Shown here: positions 11,902 through 24,976 of the stretch, piece by piece
How positions within the stretch are numbered: position 1 is the stretch's first letter
Layout of the letters: the number at the start of each line of letters is the position of its first letter
Assembly (NCBI GenBank): GCA_021209875.1
Contig: JAGYVD010000008.1
Span: 1,735,501 to 1,799,500, forward strand
DNA: 64,000 nt
From: Rosellinia necatrix
Lineage: Eukaryota > Ascomycota > Sordariomycetes > Xylariales > Xylariaceae
Direction of reading: 5' to 3'
Notes under the pieces: generated by a model
Seen by the model: only the letters and a program-made list of their open reading frames with translations
The model's database searches: none
What the model was told of the DNA's origin: nothing
Position numbers and translations under genes: made by a program

Positions 11902-14486
11902 GCTGTCGAACGGCTGGAGACAATTCAGTCCACAGTTCATACCGGAGGACATTGTGCTACAGCCATATTCATGCTGGGCGCGGCTAATCTTGCTATCTAA
12001 ACCGATACCTGCAAGCATGCCGCCGCGCACTGGCCCAGAGAGTCGCTAATGCAGGGCTTGTTCGGTCTCCGGCTGCCCAAACGCGAAGCCGCGGGACTTC
12101 GAATGTCCACGTTACGGCATATACCAGCTGCAACTTGTTTCGCACCAGTGAAATCTGGGAATGCTCTCGGGCCGTTAAGCTATCCGACTCGAGGGGCGCC
12201 CCATCCCCGCAAGCCATATAGTTTCATTGCCGTGCTTAATTTTGGCGTTCTCGATGCCGATTCGCCCAGAGGTACGGGGCCCCGTCGTCTCTGCAGTTGG
12301 AGTAGACATCCGGGCTGTTCTATGGATCTTGTCAACCTCCACCAGCCGACGCTCGTGCCCCGGTACCGGGTGACCCCCATACTAACAATCACGCCGCGGC
12401 GTGAACCTTGGGGGTCCCTAGCTATACCGCCTCTCGGACAGTCATGTTCAGCCGTAGCGAGATGCCGAGCGTGCAGTATGTTGGCAGCCCGGACCAAGTG
12501 GGAAGCCGGCGGCACACAACGCTCGGATCCGTCCCGCCCCTTACAGATCTTAAGAGTGGGTTTATGCGGCCCTTGGCCCAATCGTCTGGGCGCCAGGGCT
12601 AATTTACTTCTCAATCAAACACTCGTATTTACAACTTGATAACTATGTCTTTAAACCACGTCCCTCTCCACCACTTGAATCGCACAGGATGCAGACCGGT
12701 GTCAAGCATCCGATGAGGTCTGCACCTGATGCATCGGTATCTTCCCATTTTATATGAAAATTTGCTGCGGTTGGGCAAACACCGCATCCTAGTCCTAGTT
12801 CCCCCGGATGAAGCAGCCAATGTATTATTCTCGATTGACCCCCCGTGTATCGCAGCATGAATTCTACATGAATCTTACAGCAAGAAAATGAGTGCGTACA
12901 GGAGTACGTACAGGAGTGCGTACAGGAGTGCGTACAGGAATGTGTTGTCAAGAAAACACATACACAATGTGTATCGAAATGAAGAGGTAGCAAGGTCAAC
13001 GATCAAATATAAATATGTCAGATAGACAGGTATTAATACGCCTCCGTCACAACACCCACACTCGTCATCGCGTGCTGCCATTCTCTCTCGCAACGCTTTT
13101 TTTTATTCTCTTTGATAAACGCCACATATAACACAGTTCGACGGTAAGTTTCTCCTCGATAACGGGCGCATCAAACATTCTAACACCATTAAGGCATGTG
13201 TAGCTACGTCACACACCTCAGAACGTGCTGCTCGTGCGCCACAGAGGAGACAATCCTCATTTCGGAGAAGCCATGCTCAGCAACAAAAAGACGCATTTTC
13301 GGCTCTTGCGGGAAAGGCATAAGCAGCCGCAACAAGAGCAGCAAGTCTTCATATCAATGCTGGAGGTGTAGGAACAGGCCGATGGGACTATGCGTGTATG
13401 GTCGCTAAGTGTGAACATAAGATGGGCCACCCCCCGTGCCCGCCATAGCTCGGGCGGGCGGGCATTCGATTCTCGAGCCTTAGTGGAGGTGATTTATAAA
13501 TTCGACCAACAGCTCCTCAGCGTCAGACAGGCTCCATGGGGCGCGGCTATTGCTCCATCCAGCCCTGACAGTTGTTGGGTCGAATAAACTCCAGATGGGT
13601 GCGAGACCGACGACAACATACATGGACTTGATCCAGGAAGATTGCCTAGCATGGTAGCGGTACAGAGCCAATCCTGGTCTGTTGGAGGCGATGGATATCA
13701 CACATCATACAGAGAACGCAACAGAAGCCAGGTGTTAGCTTCCCTCAGGAGTTATTTCCCTTAGTCGATGGGGAGCGGTTTTCGGGATTAGGAGCATGGC
13801 CCCTCGAAGCCCTTAACTTCTTCGGGCGTTGTTTAAGTCGATAAGCGGCTTACATCTCATCAAAGGCGCAGCTAACCACAAGGACAGTGGATTGGATAAG
13901 TCGGTTGTACTACTCTTTGTATATTTATTTTTTCCCCTTCAAGGCCCTCACTGCTTCGTGAGTTTTCTTACCTTATAAAAATAGAGGCAAATAACAATCA
14001 ATGCTGTGAATATAAATACGCAGATAAAGACTTTCCTTGCTACGTGAAACACTAGGTAGGCACGCAATTCATGAGATAGTGCCTACAGAGCCAAGAGATT
14101 ACTAGGTAGTACTTACATCCTGTCAGGAAGTACTTTGCCTATAATCGAGGTGGGGTGCAATCCTCCAACCACGGTACCCAACCCACAACTTGTGCAAAGA
14201 CCCAATGTGGTGGGATAACTAGCTAGGCTAACCTATTTGAGCAGGCTAACCAGCTTAGCTAGCAAGACCCCAGTACGTTATTGGCCCGTGCGGGACGAAA
14301 ATCTCATTGCGACGTCAAACAAAAATTGCCCAGCTCCAAGCGCAATATCATAAATTCTGCACACTCAAGACACACACACTCAATTACTCAGTTACTCAAT
14401 CTCCCACCTTCTTCTCCAATCGCCATTATCACCAATTCCACCCCTCCGCTCTCCACCACCACTCCACCCAAAATATATCAAGAAGG
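11902..14486. other. Intergenic region with GC-rich island of unknown origin
   Basis: Between TMA16 and MAM33. From about 12040 to 12620 the DNA is GC-rich and open in several frames at once (196 codons on +, about 140 on -), with no recognisable domain; long ORFs in opposed frames are expected from GC-rich non-coding DNA. A 12-bp tandem repeat lies at 12891-12938. TAGG motifs recur at 14050-14110 in the MAM33 upstream region. No RNA gene could be supported. Confidence 0.55.
12891..12938. repeat. 12-bp tandem repeat, four copies
   Basis: Four adjoining copies of AGTGCGTACAGG, the second with one base changed (AGTACGTACAGG). Intergenic minisatellite. Confidence 0.95.
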
Positions 14487-15423
14487 ATGATGTCCCTGCG
14501 AGCTATCGCGCGTTCAGCGCCCCGTACCCTGAATCGCCTGAGCTCAACCGCCCTCCGACAGACCAAAGCAGCCCAGCCAAGCGCCCTATTAAGGACACCA
14601 TGGGCGCCTCTACGCACGCCACAGCTCACAGCCACTTTCTCCTCGACATCGTTCAGACAGTCATCGGGGAACGAGCTCAACAAGGAGCTGGTGGAGAAGC
14701 TAGAGAGCGAGCTGGAGTTTGAGAACGAGATGAAAGGGAACGAGAAGCTTCCCGCCAGCGTCGCCGACTTCCTTGGAAACAGCCCTTTTGAGCTGAAGGA
14801 TGTCTCCGGACAGGAAGATGTCTATCTAGTCCGGAAAATGGGGAAAGAAACGTGAGCAATATGTACCGGTCGGGGGTATCGAATGCGTTCCGAGCTGACT
14901 TGCCCTCCCTAGCATCACCGTCTCTTTCTCCATCTCGGACCTTGCCAACTATGAGCCCGATATCTACAACGAAGACACCGCAATGAGCGACGAGGAAATA
15001 GACACGGCCGAAGGCAAGGAGCTTGCCGAGACGGAAGCCGAAGAGGATTTCGAGGGCGAGGAGCACGACCCCTCTGTTCCCTGCCGCCTGAACATCGTGG
15101 TTGAAAAGCCAAACATGGGTGCCCTCAATATTGAGGCCGTCGCGCAGGATGGCACTATTCTTGTCGAGAACTTCTACTACTATAAGGACCCCAACATGGC
15201 ACATAGCTCCACGCCCGAGGCCGTCCACAGTGCCGAGGATACCTACCCCGGCCCACCTTTCGGCAGCCTCGACGAGGACTTGCAGGTCTTGATGGAGCGC
15301 TATCTCGAGGAGCGTGGTATCGGGCAGGCTATGGCCGTCTTTGTTCCCGACTACATGGACGTTAAGGAGCAGCGAGAATACCACACCTGGCTAAAGAACG
15401 TCAAGGACTTTGTCAAGGCCTAG
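14487..15423 (+). CDS. mam33: Mitochondrial acidic protein MAM33 (p32/gC1qBP family)
   Basis: Matrix protein that forms an acidic doughnut-shaped trimer in this family and supports mitochondrial translation and oxidative phosphorylation. Two exons, 14487-14851 and 14913-15423, give 291 residues. Residues 1-55 are Arg-, Ser- and Ala-rich without acids (a mitochondrial presequence ending near TATFSSTSFRQSS). The mature part has the two typical family features: an acidic stretch with the motif EEDFEGEEHDPS at about 185-196, and the C-terminal helices GPPFGSLDEDLQ, LMERYLEERGI and WLKNVKDFVKA. Two adjacent ATGs (14487, 14490) are both possible starts; the first is used. The single intron has a GCTGAC branch site. 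Confidence 0.96.
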
Positions 15424-16448
15424 ATGAGTTTATGGTAATTACGAAGAGGGGACAATGATGATGACGACGATATAAAAGGTTTTCAAAATATGTACAAACA
15501 TGGGAGGGTTCAGTTTCCCGTGTAAAATTTCCACTCCCGGGGCGACTTTGACAAAATGTAGTATAATACGCGATGGGCCGGCGCCTAGACATGGGAGTAG
15601 GAGGGGCTCTTCGGCGGTCGAAAATGGGACCAAACCAAGCTCTTTCTTCTATGTATTACCATACCCAATGAGAATCCATCACGCTATATCTTCAGGAAAT
15701 ATTTGTTGCCAGTGCGCTCTAATGGCCGGGATTAGTTATCGACACTTGACAACAGCACAGAGCACAACCTCACATAAGCTTGCCCACACGTCCTCAGAGC
15801 CCCATCACAACCCTTCCCCCCCTTTACCAACACCTTCTCACTCTTAATTAGATGTCCCCTCAACTGTAAATCATGATATCATATGTCTAGTGTAATTAGT
15901 TCATCTATACAAATCAAGATGTTCGATCTATTCCCTGTCGATTCTCAAACCGCTCCCTCATCCGACATATACCCCGGATTTCCACTTCCAATATGAGGCA
16001 CTATATACTCAGATTATACTAATGAACCGTTCACAGTACTATCGCCGGCTTCACCGATCCGATTTACACATGCAAGATCGACCCCCCAACAAGTCCGGTA
16101 TGCGCATAGCGTTATTTTAGTATAGCCAAGCGTGTCTACTAACCCCCTTCAAGATACCTACCGTGTAAATCTACCCAGGCAAGCAGCGAGGCAGTTTCAC
16201 ACATCACACCGCACCGGCGGATACCACATCAAGTCATCACCATTCTGTCATGTGTGCTATGTACATCATCCATCCACCCGCTCGCACTTGCATAAAACAA
16301 CAAAAAAAAAAAAAACGCGAGCTCCCCTGACCCCATCACCCGCCGCCACCGAAGATGCAAGCGCGCCAGACAGGCCGTATCAGCCGCTCCCAGGTATGAA
16401 GAGGGGCGGGAGGGGGAGGGGGAGGGGGAAGGGCACATGCACAAAGCC
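15424..16448. other. Intergenic region between convergent MAM33 and xylanase genes
   Basis: It should hold the two 3' UTRs. A poly-A run (about 16301-16315) and G-rich purine runs (about 16395-16430) are visible. The ORFs on either strand are short or low in complexity. Confidence 0.6.
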
Positions 16449-17642
<1,194 letters not shown>

Positions 17643-17737
17643 CCTGATCGATCCAAAGTCTGGGTTTCTGTTGATCAATGGCGTGTCAAAGAGGCTGAAG
17701 GCGGTTCAGCTAACCTTCTTAAGCAAGCTTCTACTGC

Positions 17738-17743
17738 TATATA
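17738..17743 (-). promoter_or_regulatory. TATA box candidate of the xylanase gene
   Basis: TATATA lies 95 bp upstream of the xylanase start codon on the coding strand, a usual distance for a fungal TATA element. Position and sequence are visible; its function is inferred. Confidence 0.5.
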
Positions 17744-17918
17744 CGTGAGTCGATCTACGTGCCAAGGAACCAGAATAAGGGGCGCACTATAAGACCTGGG
17801 CTTGCTGATTCCGACACTCGGGTCCTATAACCGCCCATCTTATTGAGGCTGAATAGTGCCGGTATTGGGGTGCATGGTGGTCGGGGGATCGTAGATTAAA
17901 GGAAGCTATTTTGCCGGC

Positions 17919-17924
17919 GGCTAA
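17919..17924 (+). promoter_or_regulatory. GGCTAA motif, possible XlnR/Xyr1 site of the xylanase gene
   Basis: GGCTAA, the core recognised by the xylanolytic activator XlnR/Xyr1 in Aspergillus and Trichoderma, occurs about 280 bp upstream of the xylanase start, on the strand opposite the gene. A hexamer is expected by chance every few kilobases, so this is only suggestive. Confidence 0.3.
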
Positions 17925-20900
17925 TACGTAAGCATAAAACTATGTTTTGACTTTTATTGGGTGTCACATTGAGTATTACGATTGTGTCTCTGGGAAATGA
18001 TGTGTTTATTATACATGTTCAGTTCTGCGAGGGAATGCATATGTATATCTTGTTTTTGATCCTAGGTCATATAAGCGTCGAATTAAATCAGTGGCGAATT
18101 ATCCGTTTGGCTGTTAGATCTCCAATACCAGGTTCTATTGAGTATCAACATCTCATGGGTATTATTGAGGAACGCGTAGCTTACGTACTATGGAGATCAG
18201 AAGCCATAACCTCCCCAATCCTAGTAGACGTCCATATGCCCAATATCCCACCTTTCCTTCTATCCGTTCTGCCGTTGATAATTACCGAATACCTTTACAG
18301 GTACACTACATCCGTGAGAAAAGGGGGGGGGGGAGAAGATGGGGTTGTGTGGAACGCGAAGACACGGTTGAGAACAACGATACACATGCAACAATCCCGG
18401 CATCCGCTGGGTTCTGGAATGCTTCTCCTCTAATGACGAAATCTACGCCTCGATGATCTACTCGCACGCAACATTGGTATGAACCAATTACTACATAGAA
18501 CGGTAATCCAGGGGCTAATCATACCATGGACAAAATATTTGGATATCAGTTCAACACGCTAAAAGGGGCCACCCATCCACTTAGCGTCTACCAGTACAAG
18601 TGACGATGGCGGTTCTTATGACTTATTTATATATACCGTTTTACTGCCTGTGAATAGGGGATCTCCGCGGCGGCAATCATTTATGCATTGCGGCATATGT
18701 TAGATCCTATCTGTTTTCAAGGTATTTTTCTCTCGACTGGAGCCAGCATACTTGTTTGTTGCCCTTTACTACAGCGCGACCACCAAAGCCCCGTCTATCC
18801 CACCTCGACGACGCTCTTGAATCCAGTGGATATTTACCAGGTTCTCGTAGGAGTAATTTGACCCATGTAGGTGCGTTTGAGGTGCACTACTTGTTTGCAA
18901 TCGGACAGCTATCCTCTATCATAGATATAATTCAAACAATATCTACCCCACTACGCTACACATTAGCATACCCCAGACTGGTCTCTGCAACTAGCCTTTA
19001 ATTAGGCATAAAAGGAGATTTGCAAACCGACACCCTATACCTTATCCAGAATTATGAATCTGAGATCGGTTACGAGGCCAGAGAGGTTATTAGACTTGGA
19101 ATACTTATCAAACCATCTAGAGCCAACGCGATGCAGAAGCAGGGAAATTTCGAGGTACTCCGGGCAGCCTGTTAGATTCTTTCCTACGAGGCTTACGTTT
19201 AATATTATAATGCTAGGCGTATGCTCAACTTAATATTTAGTAACCGAAGTAGATGTAGTAGTTCATAGCTACCTTCCTGTCTATAATGAGGGGAAATGAA
19301 CGGGCCCAGGGTGGTCAGACCGTTATATCTAGATTACTTCCCAAGGCGGGAAGAACAAGTCAACCACAGGCAATAAGCCGTGTATACCTCCACTATAGAA
19401 ATGTATTCGTCGCATGAACGAGGCTGCCTTCCTGTTCGCGGCGGCGGCAGCTGGTTAGCTGGAACGGCCTCGTATGGCACTGATCTCTGGTTTTAATATA
19501 ACAACGGTGGCCGAAGATTTAGTGTGGCTGGTGCAAGAAGCGACGTAATTAGCGGTCATTTACTTTATCCCACGATAATTTCGACCTTAATACCAAGCCT
19601 CCAACCCGTTGAACAACCCAGATCGGATCTGTTTGACTCGAATCGCCGCTATTTTGATTGCTATTGAGCGATACGGTTGCAATTCATATGACCTATCATT
19701 ACTGCATCAAATCCAAATTCTGACTTCTATATCTAAACTTTTATTAAGATATTTTGATAATACAGCCCAGTGACTCGTAAGCGGTAGAAAAAAGGATTCT
19801 GTTCAAGAGTCGGTTTCATAATTATTTATAACACGCTAATAAACATTATACCAACAACAACTCTTCGTATTATGTCTCGAAGGTGACGAAAATAGATCTG
19901 GAAGCTACCAATATGAGAGGCATAGCCTCATTGAGATCCACCACCATGAGGTGAGCTAGGGATCGGTCAGCATGTTAGTGGCTAGTAGCAGCTCGTATCA
20001 ACACCAAATCACGCCGATTGTACAGGAGGATTGTTACTATATTAAATAAATGGTCAGCTTCGGACGCAAGAAGTTCGACGGGTATTAATTTATACCTCAT
20101 TTGAGGATATTCACTACAACTTATCGGCTACAGGCAAAGCCAATCATATAAACCCAGACTGACCAGCATAAATGCATTTATTAGTTCGATTATTTAAGTA
20201 CATAGGTTACCTTGAACTAAGCACTTTAGGCGAGGCTCGGCGAGGCTCGGCGTAAACTTAGTTGTTTTTAAAATCCCATTCTAAGGCTTTATCCCCGTAT
20301 ATAAAACTAAGCCTAACATTCCTAGTTATCTTGATGCATATTGCGACCTATTCATCAATGAGAGATACAAACCGTCGAGCTGGCCTAGTAGTATGACTGC
20401 GGGGGGAAATGGTAACGGCGGAGTTATTGCAACCATAAATGTGACAGGATGTGACGAGCATTACCAAAGTCAGCAAAGACCACACAAGCCTTACTCTATA
20501 TTAACCTGGTGTAACCAGCCTCAAATGGTGGGGAGTGGGTTATGGACCCAGCCTAAACGCCACGTGAGGACGTGAAACGGTTGGGTTCCTACCTCGATAA
20601 CAATATACGTCTAGTTACTGTTAGTGTAGCGGTGTAAGGTGTAAGTCATGCTGCAGTTCTATTCCTTGGCAATGTGGGCGTTGATGGGTGGGCAAGACGT
20701 CGCTACTATGTATATCTCATGAATAGGCAGTCTTCACTATAACCTGGAGGAAAAAACAGGGGGCAATACTTACGACACTACATTTAGCCACGAAGCAGGG
20801 CCAATTCTTTGGGAAAAGCTTGTTGACCTTCGGACTTTCTGCCGCACGTGCATGTCACCGAACCTAGGCGCCGACTAAAGCGCTTGGCTGTGCGCGATTA

Positions 20901-23900
20901 GTTACGTCATGTAGGATGTAAACTGAATCCTCGGTGTGTATGATGGTCAGTCGTTGAGATATATTAGACTAGCTGGTATGACAACCTTCCTGCATCACGC
21001 ATCTATATTTATTTTCCGCGTGATTTAGAAGGGACGGGAATGACACTATAGCTACCTTCTGTAGCTGGTCATAATACCAAACGGCTATTCGAATGTAATT
21101 ATAGGTACTAGGTATCAGTACTGAATTAGTCGTCGCGAATGTCAACATATGCGTGTGTTAGACTCACAGGTCTGGTGTCAGCCCTTCGGCGACCGAGGAA
21201 AGACCTCGTAACTCAACAGAGCTAACCGTCTACCTATGTATAGATTTATTGTGTGATGCCTAGCCTAGCCCCCTCCAAATATGCTGTTCCTGAGGCTGTC
21301 TTATTAGCGCAGAATGCATCCTAGTACAGACTAAGGTCGTATCACATATAAGTAGGCTGCAGCCAATGGTAAGTAAGGTATGTCAAATTTAGGAAAGACT
21401 CAAGTAGACGGTGGTTACACGATGTTCAGCTCGTCCTAAATCCTATTCGCCTTTTTTTTTTGTATACTGCACTATGTGCTGCTGTTACATAGCAGTGTAT
21501 TATTGAATAGCACAGTTCCAACAGCTACGGCGCCGGAAACTAAGGTCTTTGCTCCGCGGTCACAGATCTGTCCAGGATCAGGGAAGTAGATGCTGGCGGC
21601 TTGGTTACCAGGAACAGGCTTGTATCAATAAGACCTTACACGTAGTGTACCAGCAAACATTTTGGTAGACTAATTAGCAAGATCGGCAATTATGGTGGAG
21701 AAGGAAGGAGGTAAGGGCGACACAACGCTAATATGGTGTCAGTAACCGTTGGTGTATGTAACTGGATTTGGAGAGGTGCCTATACATTTTGGTATCACGA
21801 AGAGTCGTAGCGTTCCTCGTACACGGAGCTAGGCTTCAGCTGCACGCGCCCACGATGATCTGATACTCTCTAGGCCTACGACCGATTGATCAAAATAACC
21901 AAATCACGATGTGAACGGCGTCTCCCGCCTCACTTTCTCGTTTAGCGAATCGTCCGCGTGAAACGTTGGCTACTAGCTCTATATGGCGAATCAGTTGTCG
22001 ACCTAGTGCATGTAGGCGGTTGACGCGGCTCCTACGACCGCAATATTCGTGCTCCTTCAGTGTGAATACCTGTGCCGTAGGATGGATGCTACCGTATGCC
22101 GGTACCCAGCCTAGCGGTCATATCTGGCACGAGACTATCATTTTGTATGTACCTAGTAGACCATCATATCGTGGGTGAAGTGAAGGAGCGTAGTCCTTCC
22201 TCCCCACACTAGCCTAGTTCGATTTAGAAGTTAAGCGCAATATCCTCGCTTCTTGAAAAGCCCAGGCCGCCTCTCGCGAGATCTTGCTGTTGGGGACTGG
22301 CCGTCGTAACGTAGCGAACCGTTGGCGTCGAAAAATGGCACGTACCGAAAGATCTATCCAACATAGCACTAGTCGAGGTGACCCTAAACTAAAGTGACGA
22401 GAATGATTTGCCAAGCTTGCGAATGAATCGACCCATTCGTGAAATATAGCGCACTCAATATTGTAATATAACCAGCGTGTCTCACATATGTATGTTTGTA
22501 CGGTAGATAATACGATATACTGTGGGTTACCGTCATTGTCCGGTTATTTTTTTAACGGTATAACTCACCGCCCACTCAGCGGCCCGGTCCGGCGGACGAA
22601 TGCGGCGAACAGAGGTAAGTCGCCGTTCGTGGTGCCTTTTAACTGTATGGCGGCGGCGCGTTCCTAGTTTATGCATTGAGCTATCGTAGTCTAGGTCAAG
22701 AGAGCACGGCCTATCCGGAATTGTCTCACGACTTCACAACCACTCCGTCGTGGCGTACAGGGGTATTCAGACATGTCATGAATCAATAGTCGCGGATTCG
22801 TAACTGACGGTCGCGGGAACGATCTCACATAACATGATGTGTCATTGACGACAGCATGTATCTCAGTCTTTGGTACGATGATTTAGCGAGAGATACATCG
22901 TCCCATGCGGCCCGGGCCCTCTCCCCACGTGTCTCTCAGAGAGGAATCAATCTCCCACGTCCCTGTGACGATCACGTAGTTTAATTAGGACGATAAGCGG
23001 TAACGGGGATACCATATTCACGGCATCGGAGCCGTAGCTGTGATATGTCCGACGGGCAGCATTTGCGGGAGGAGGAGAGAGGGGCATTCACTTTAGTAAC
23101 CGTATCTCGAAGTGATGGGATACGCTAAGCATGAGGAGGAATATTGGCCTCATGTTCAAGGGCTAAGTTTTCGTGACAACATAAATCTCGAGGTTGGGCT
23201 GCTCGCCGTTCCCAAAACCCTGTTAGTGCCTGTCAATCATACTAGCATACTTCGTACATATCACCTTTTGGTTGAACAATCCCTGCAGTTTCTACCCTGG
23301 TACCGATCATCGGATTTAATATTGGATTGTAAGGCAGAACCTTGGTTTGAGATTTTTTTCTTCTTAAGATTAAACTCAACATATTCGTCAATTCTAACAT
23401 ATTATACGTTCCTAGCTAATCAATATTTACCAAGGACTCTTACCGTTTACTACACGGTCCAGTGATTATATGTTCGGTCATTAGCGGGTCGTAATGAGCG
23501 GCGAGTAGCAGCAAGCAGTGTGATAAATTGGATCAGGTGCCTTAAGCAAGGAATCGGAGTATTCCTGGGGCTTGTTAAACCCGCAGCCTGCACTAACTAC
23601 TGCCTAGCGGTGTAGGTCATAACTACATAACCATAAGTAGCGGACATATATGGGTGATGTTCGAGATGCGGCATGGTATGTTTTAATCATTGACATCAAT
23701 ATAAGATACATATTTGTGGTGTAAGAGCTCCCCTGCCTCAGAGTGGCCCGGACCCCGTTTATTTCCCGGTTTCCATGCGCACTTTAGCATTAATGCAAGG
23801 GATCTTACATATAGTAGTGTGCAGTATGTAATGGAGCGTGCATCGGCCATGTTTTTCCTCTCGCGTCTGGCTATTGACTAGGTGGTGAGAAATGTTTAAG

Positions 23901-24976
23901 TAACGCTATAGTGTACCTCCGGATGGGACGTAGTGATCCCCGGCGTTGGCATCCCCATTTCCCTCCCCTTCTTTGGGGACCGGATATCCGGGTCTATCCA
24001 TCCGGTAATTAGGGTTGCTGATTTCTCGTTGAGCTAGAACGCCTTTGTATTTTCAGGTGTTTCTCAAGGATGAGGGGTGAAATTGGCACCCGGTATTTCA
24101 TGGGTAGACTCACGTACTATACTCTACTGGTCCTAGTCACCCCCACCACCACTAGAGTGTCTACGCTAGGTTCACAGCTTGAATAGCCTTAACTCTCTAC
24201 ACTACGAGATACATGTTCAGGTGATTGTGCAAACTTGGCACGCTTACCATAGCCTGCTTCTGGGTCGGCCGGGGGCCCTGTCGGCTGGTATTGCCTTGTG
24301 TTTAGCATAGTGTACCTGCCGTATCCTTCTGCTGTCGGGTAGTTCCTATGAATGGCGTTGTCCTGGGCGGGCCGCTGGATATCTGCGAACCACTGATCTA
24401 TATCCCGTCCATTGCCGTGGTTCCTAACTAGGCACATATGTCAACAATCATGGTGGGACGCTAATAGTATAGGGTGCTTGGGGGAGGGAGGGGGACAATG
24501 CCGCACATCATTGAGTTGAGATGTACAGTAGGACCTGTAGAAGTGGCCAATTATGTACATGGATAATCACCCATTATGTCTCGTGTCGGCTCACGATATC
24601 CAGGTAGCTTAGGATTTCTGATTATGGCGTTCCAGTCATGTCACATTAATGACGCCAGCCAAGTTCTACACGACGGCTGATGCTATCTGATAGGTAGTAT
24701 GAGCGAGCTACGAGAGGGGATGAGAATAGGGATGATTCAGGTACAGCTACGGCGTAGGACTATCGGTATACTCCGCATAGAACTGTGCTACTATGACGAG
24801 TTAGGTAGTTGTGAAGAGGGGTATCTCATGTGAATCACATACAAATCAGATAATGGGACGTCCGCGATAGGCGGCCGGGCAAACGGACCTCATGGGAAAG
24901 TAGTACGTGTATCAATTCCGGGGTATAGTTATGTTTCCAGTGCGCCATTCGTAAGTAAACCATGCATCATCCTCTA

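Larger units (their letters stand above)
17643..24976. other. 7.3-kb gene desert
   Basis: Apart from the xylanase promoter at its left edge I see no gene. ORFs are rare and short for the length; the longest (17957-18433, +) is hydrophobic and unrecognised. The composition is mixed, with many TAG and TAT words. In two small samples I counted by eye, TpA exceeds ApT, but in a third it does not, so decay by repeat-induced point mutation is possible but unproven. No terminal repeats or transposase motifs were found. A 10-bp unit CGAGGCTCGG is doubled at about 20231-20250. Confidence 0.55.

Noticed and set aside
12049..12639. 196-codon + ORF and overlapping minus ORF
   Set aside because: GC-rich DNA is open in several frames at once, the minus frame begins at a non-ATG codon, and no domain or splice context supports either.
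13430..13500. Possible tRNA fragment around CATTCGATTCTCG
   Set aside because: No cloverleaf could be drawn; only a loose T-loop likeness.
17957..18433. 158-codon + ORF at the edge of the gene desert
   Set aside because: Unrecognised, ends in poly-Gly from a G run, and nothing around it suggests a promoter or introns.
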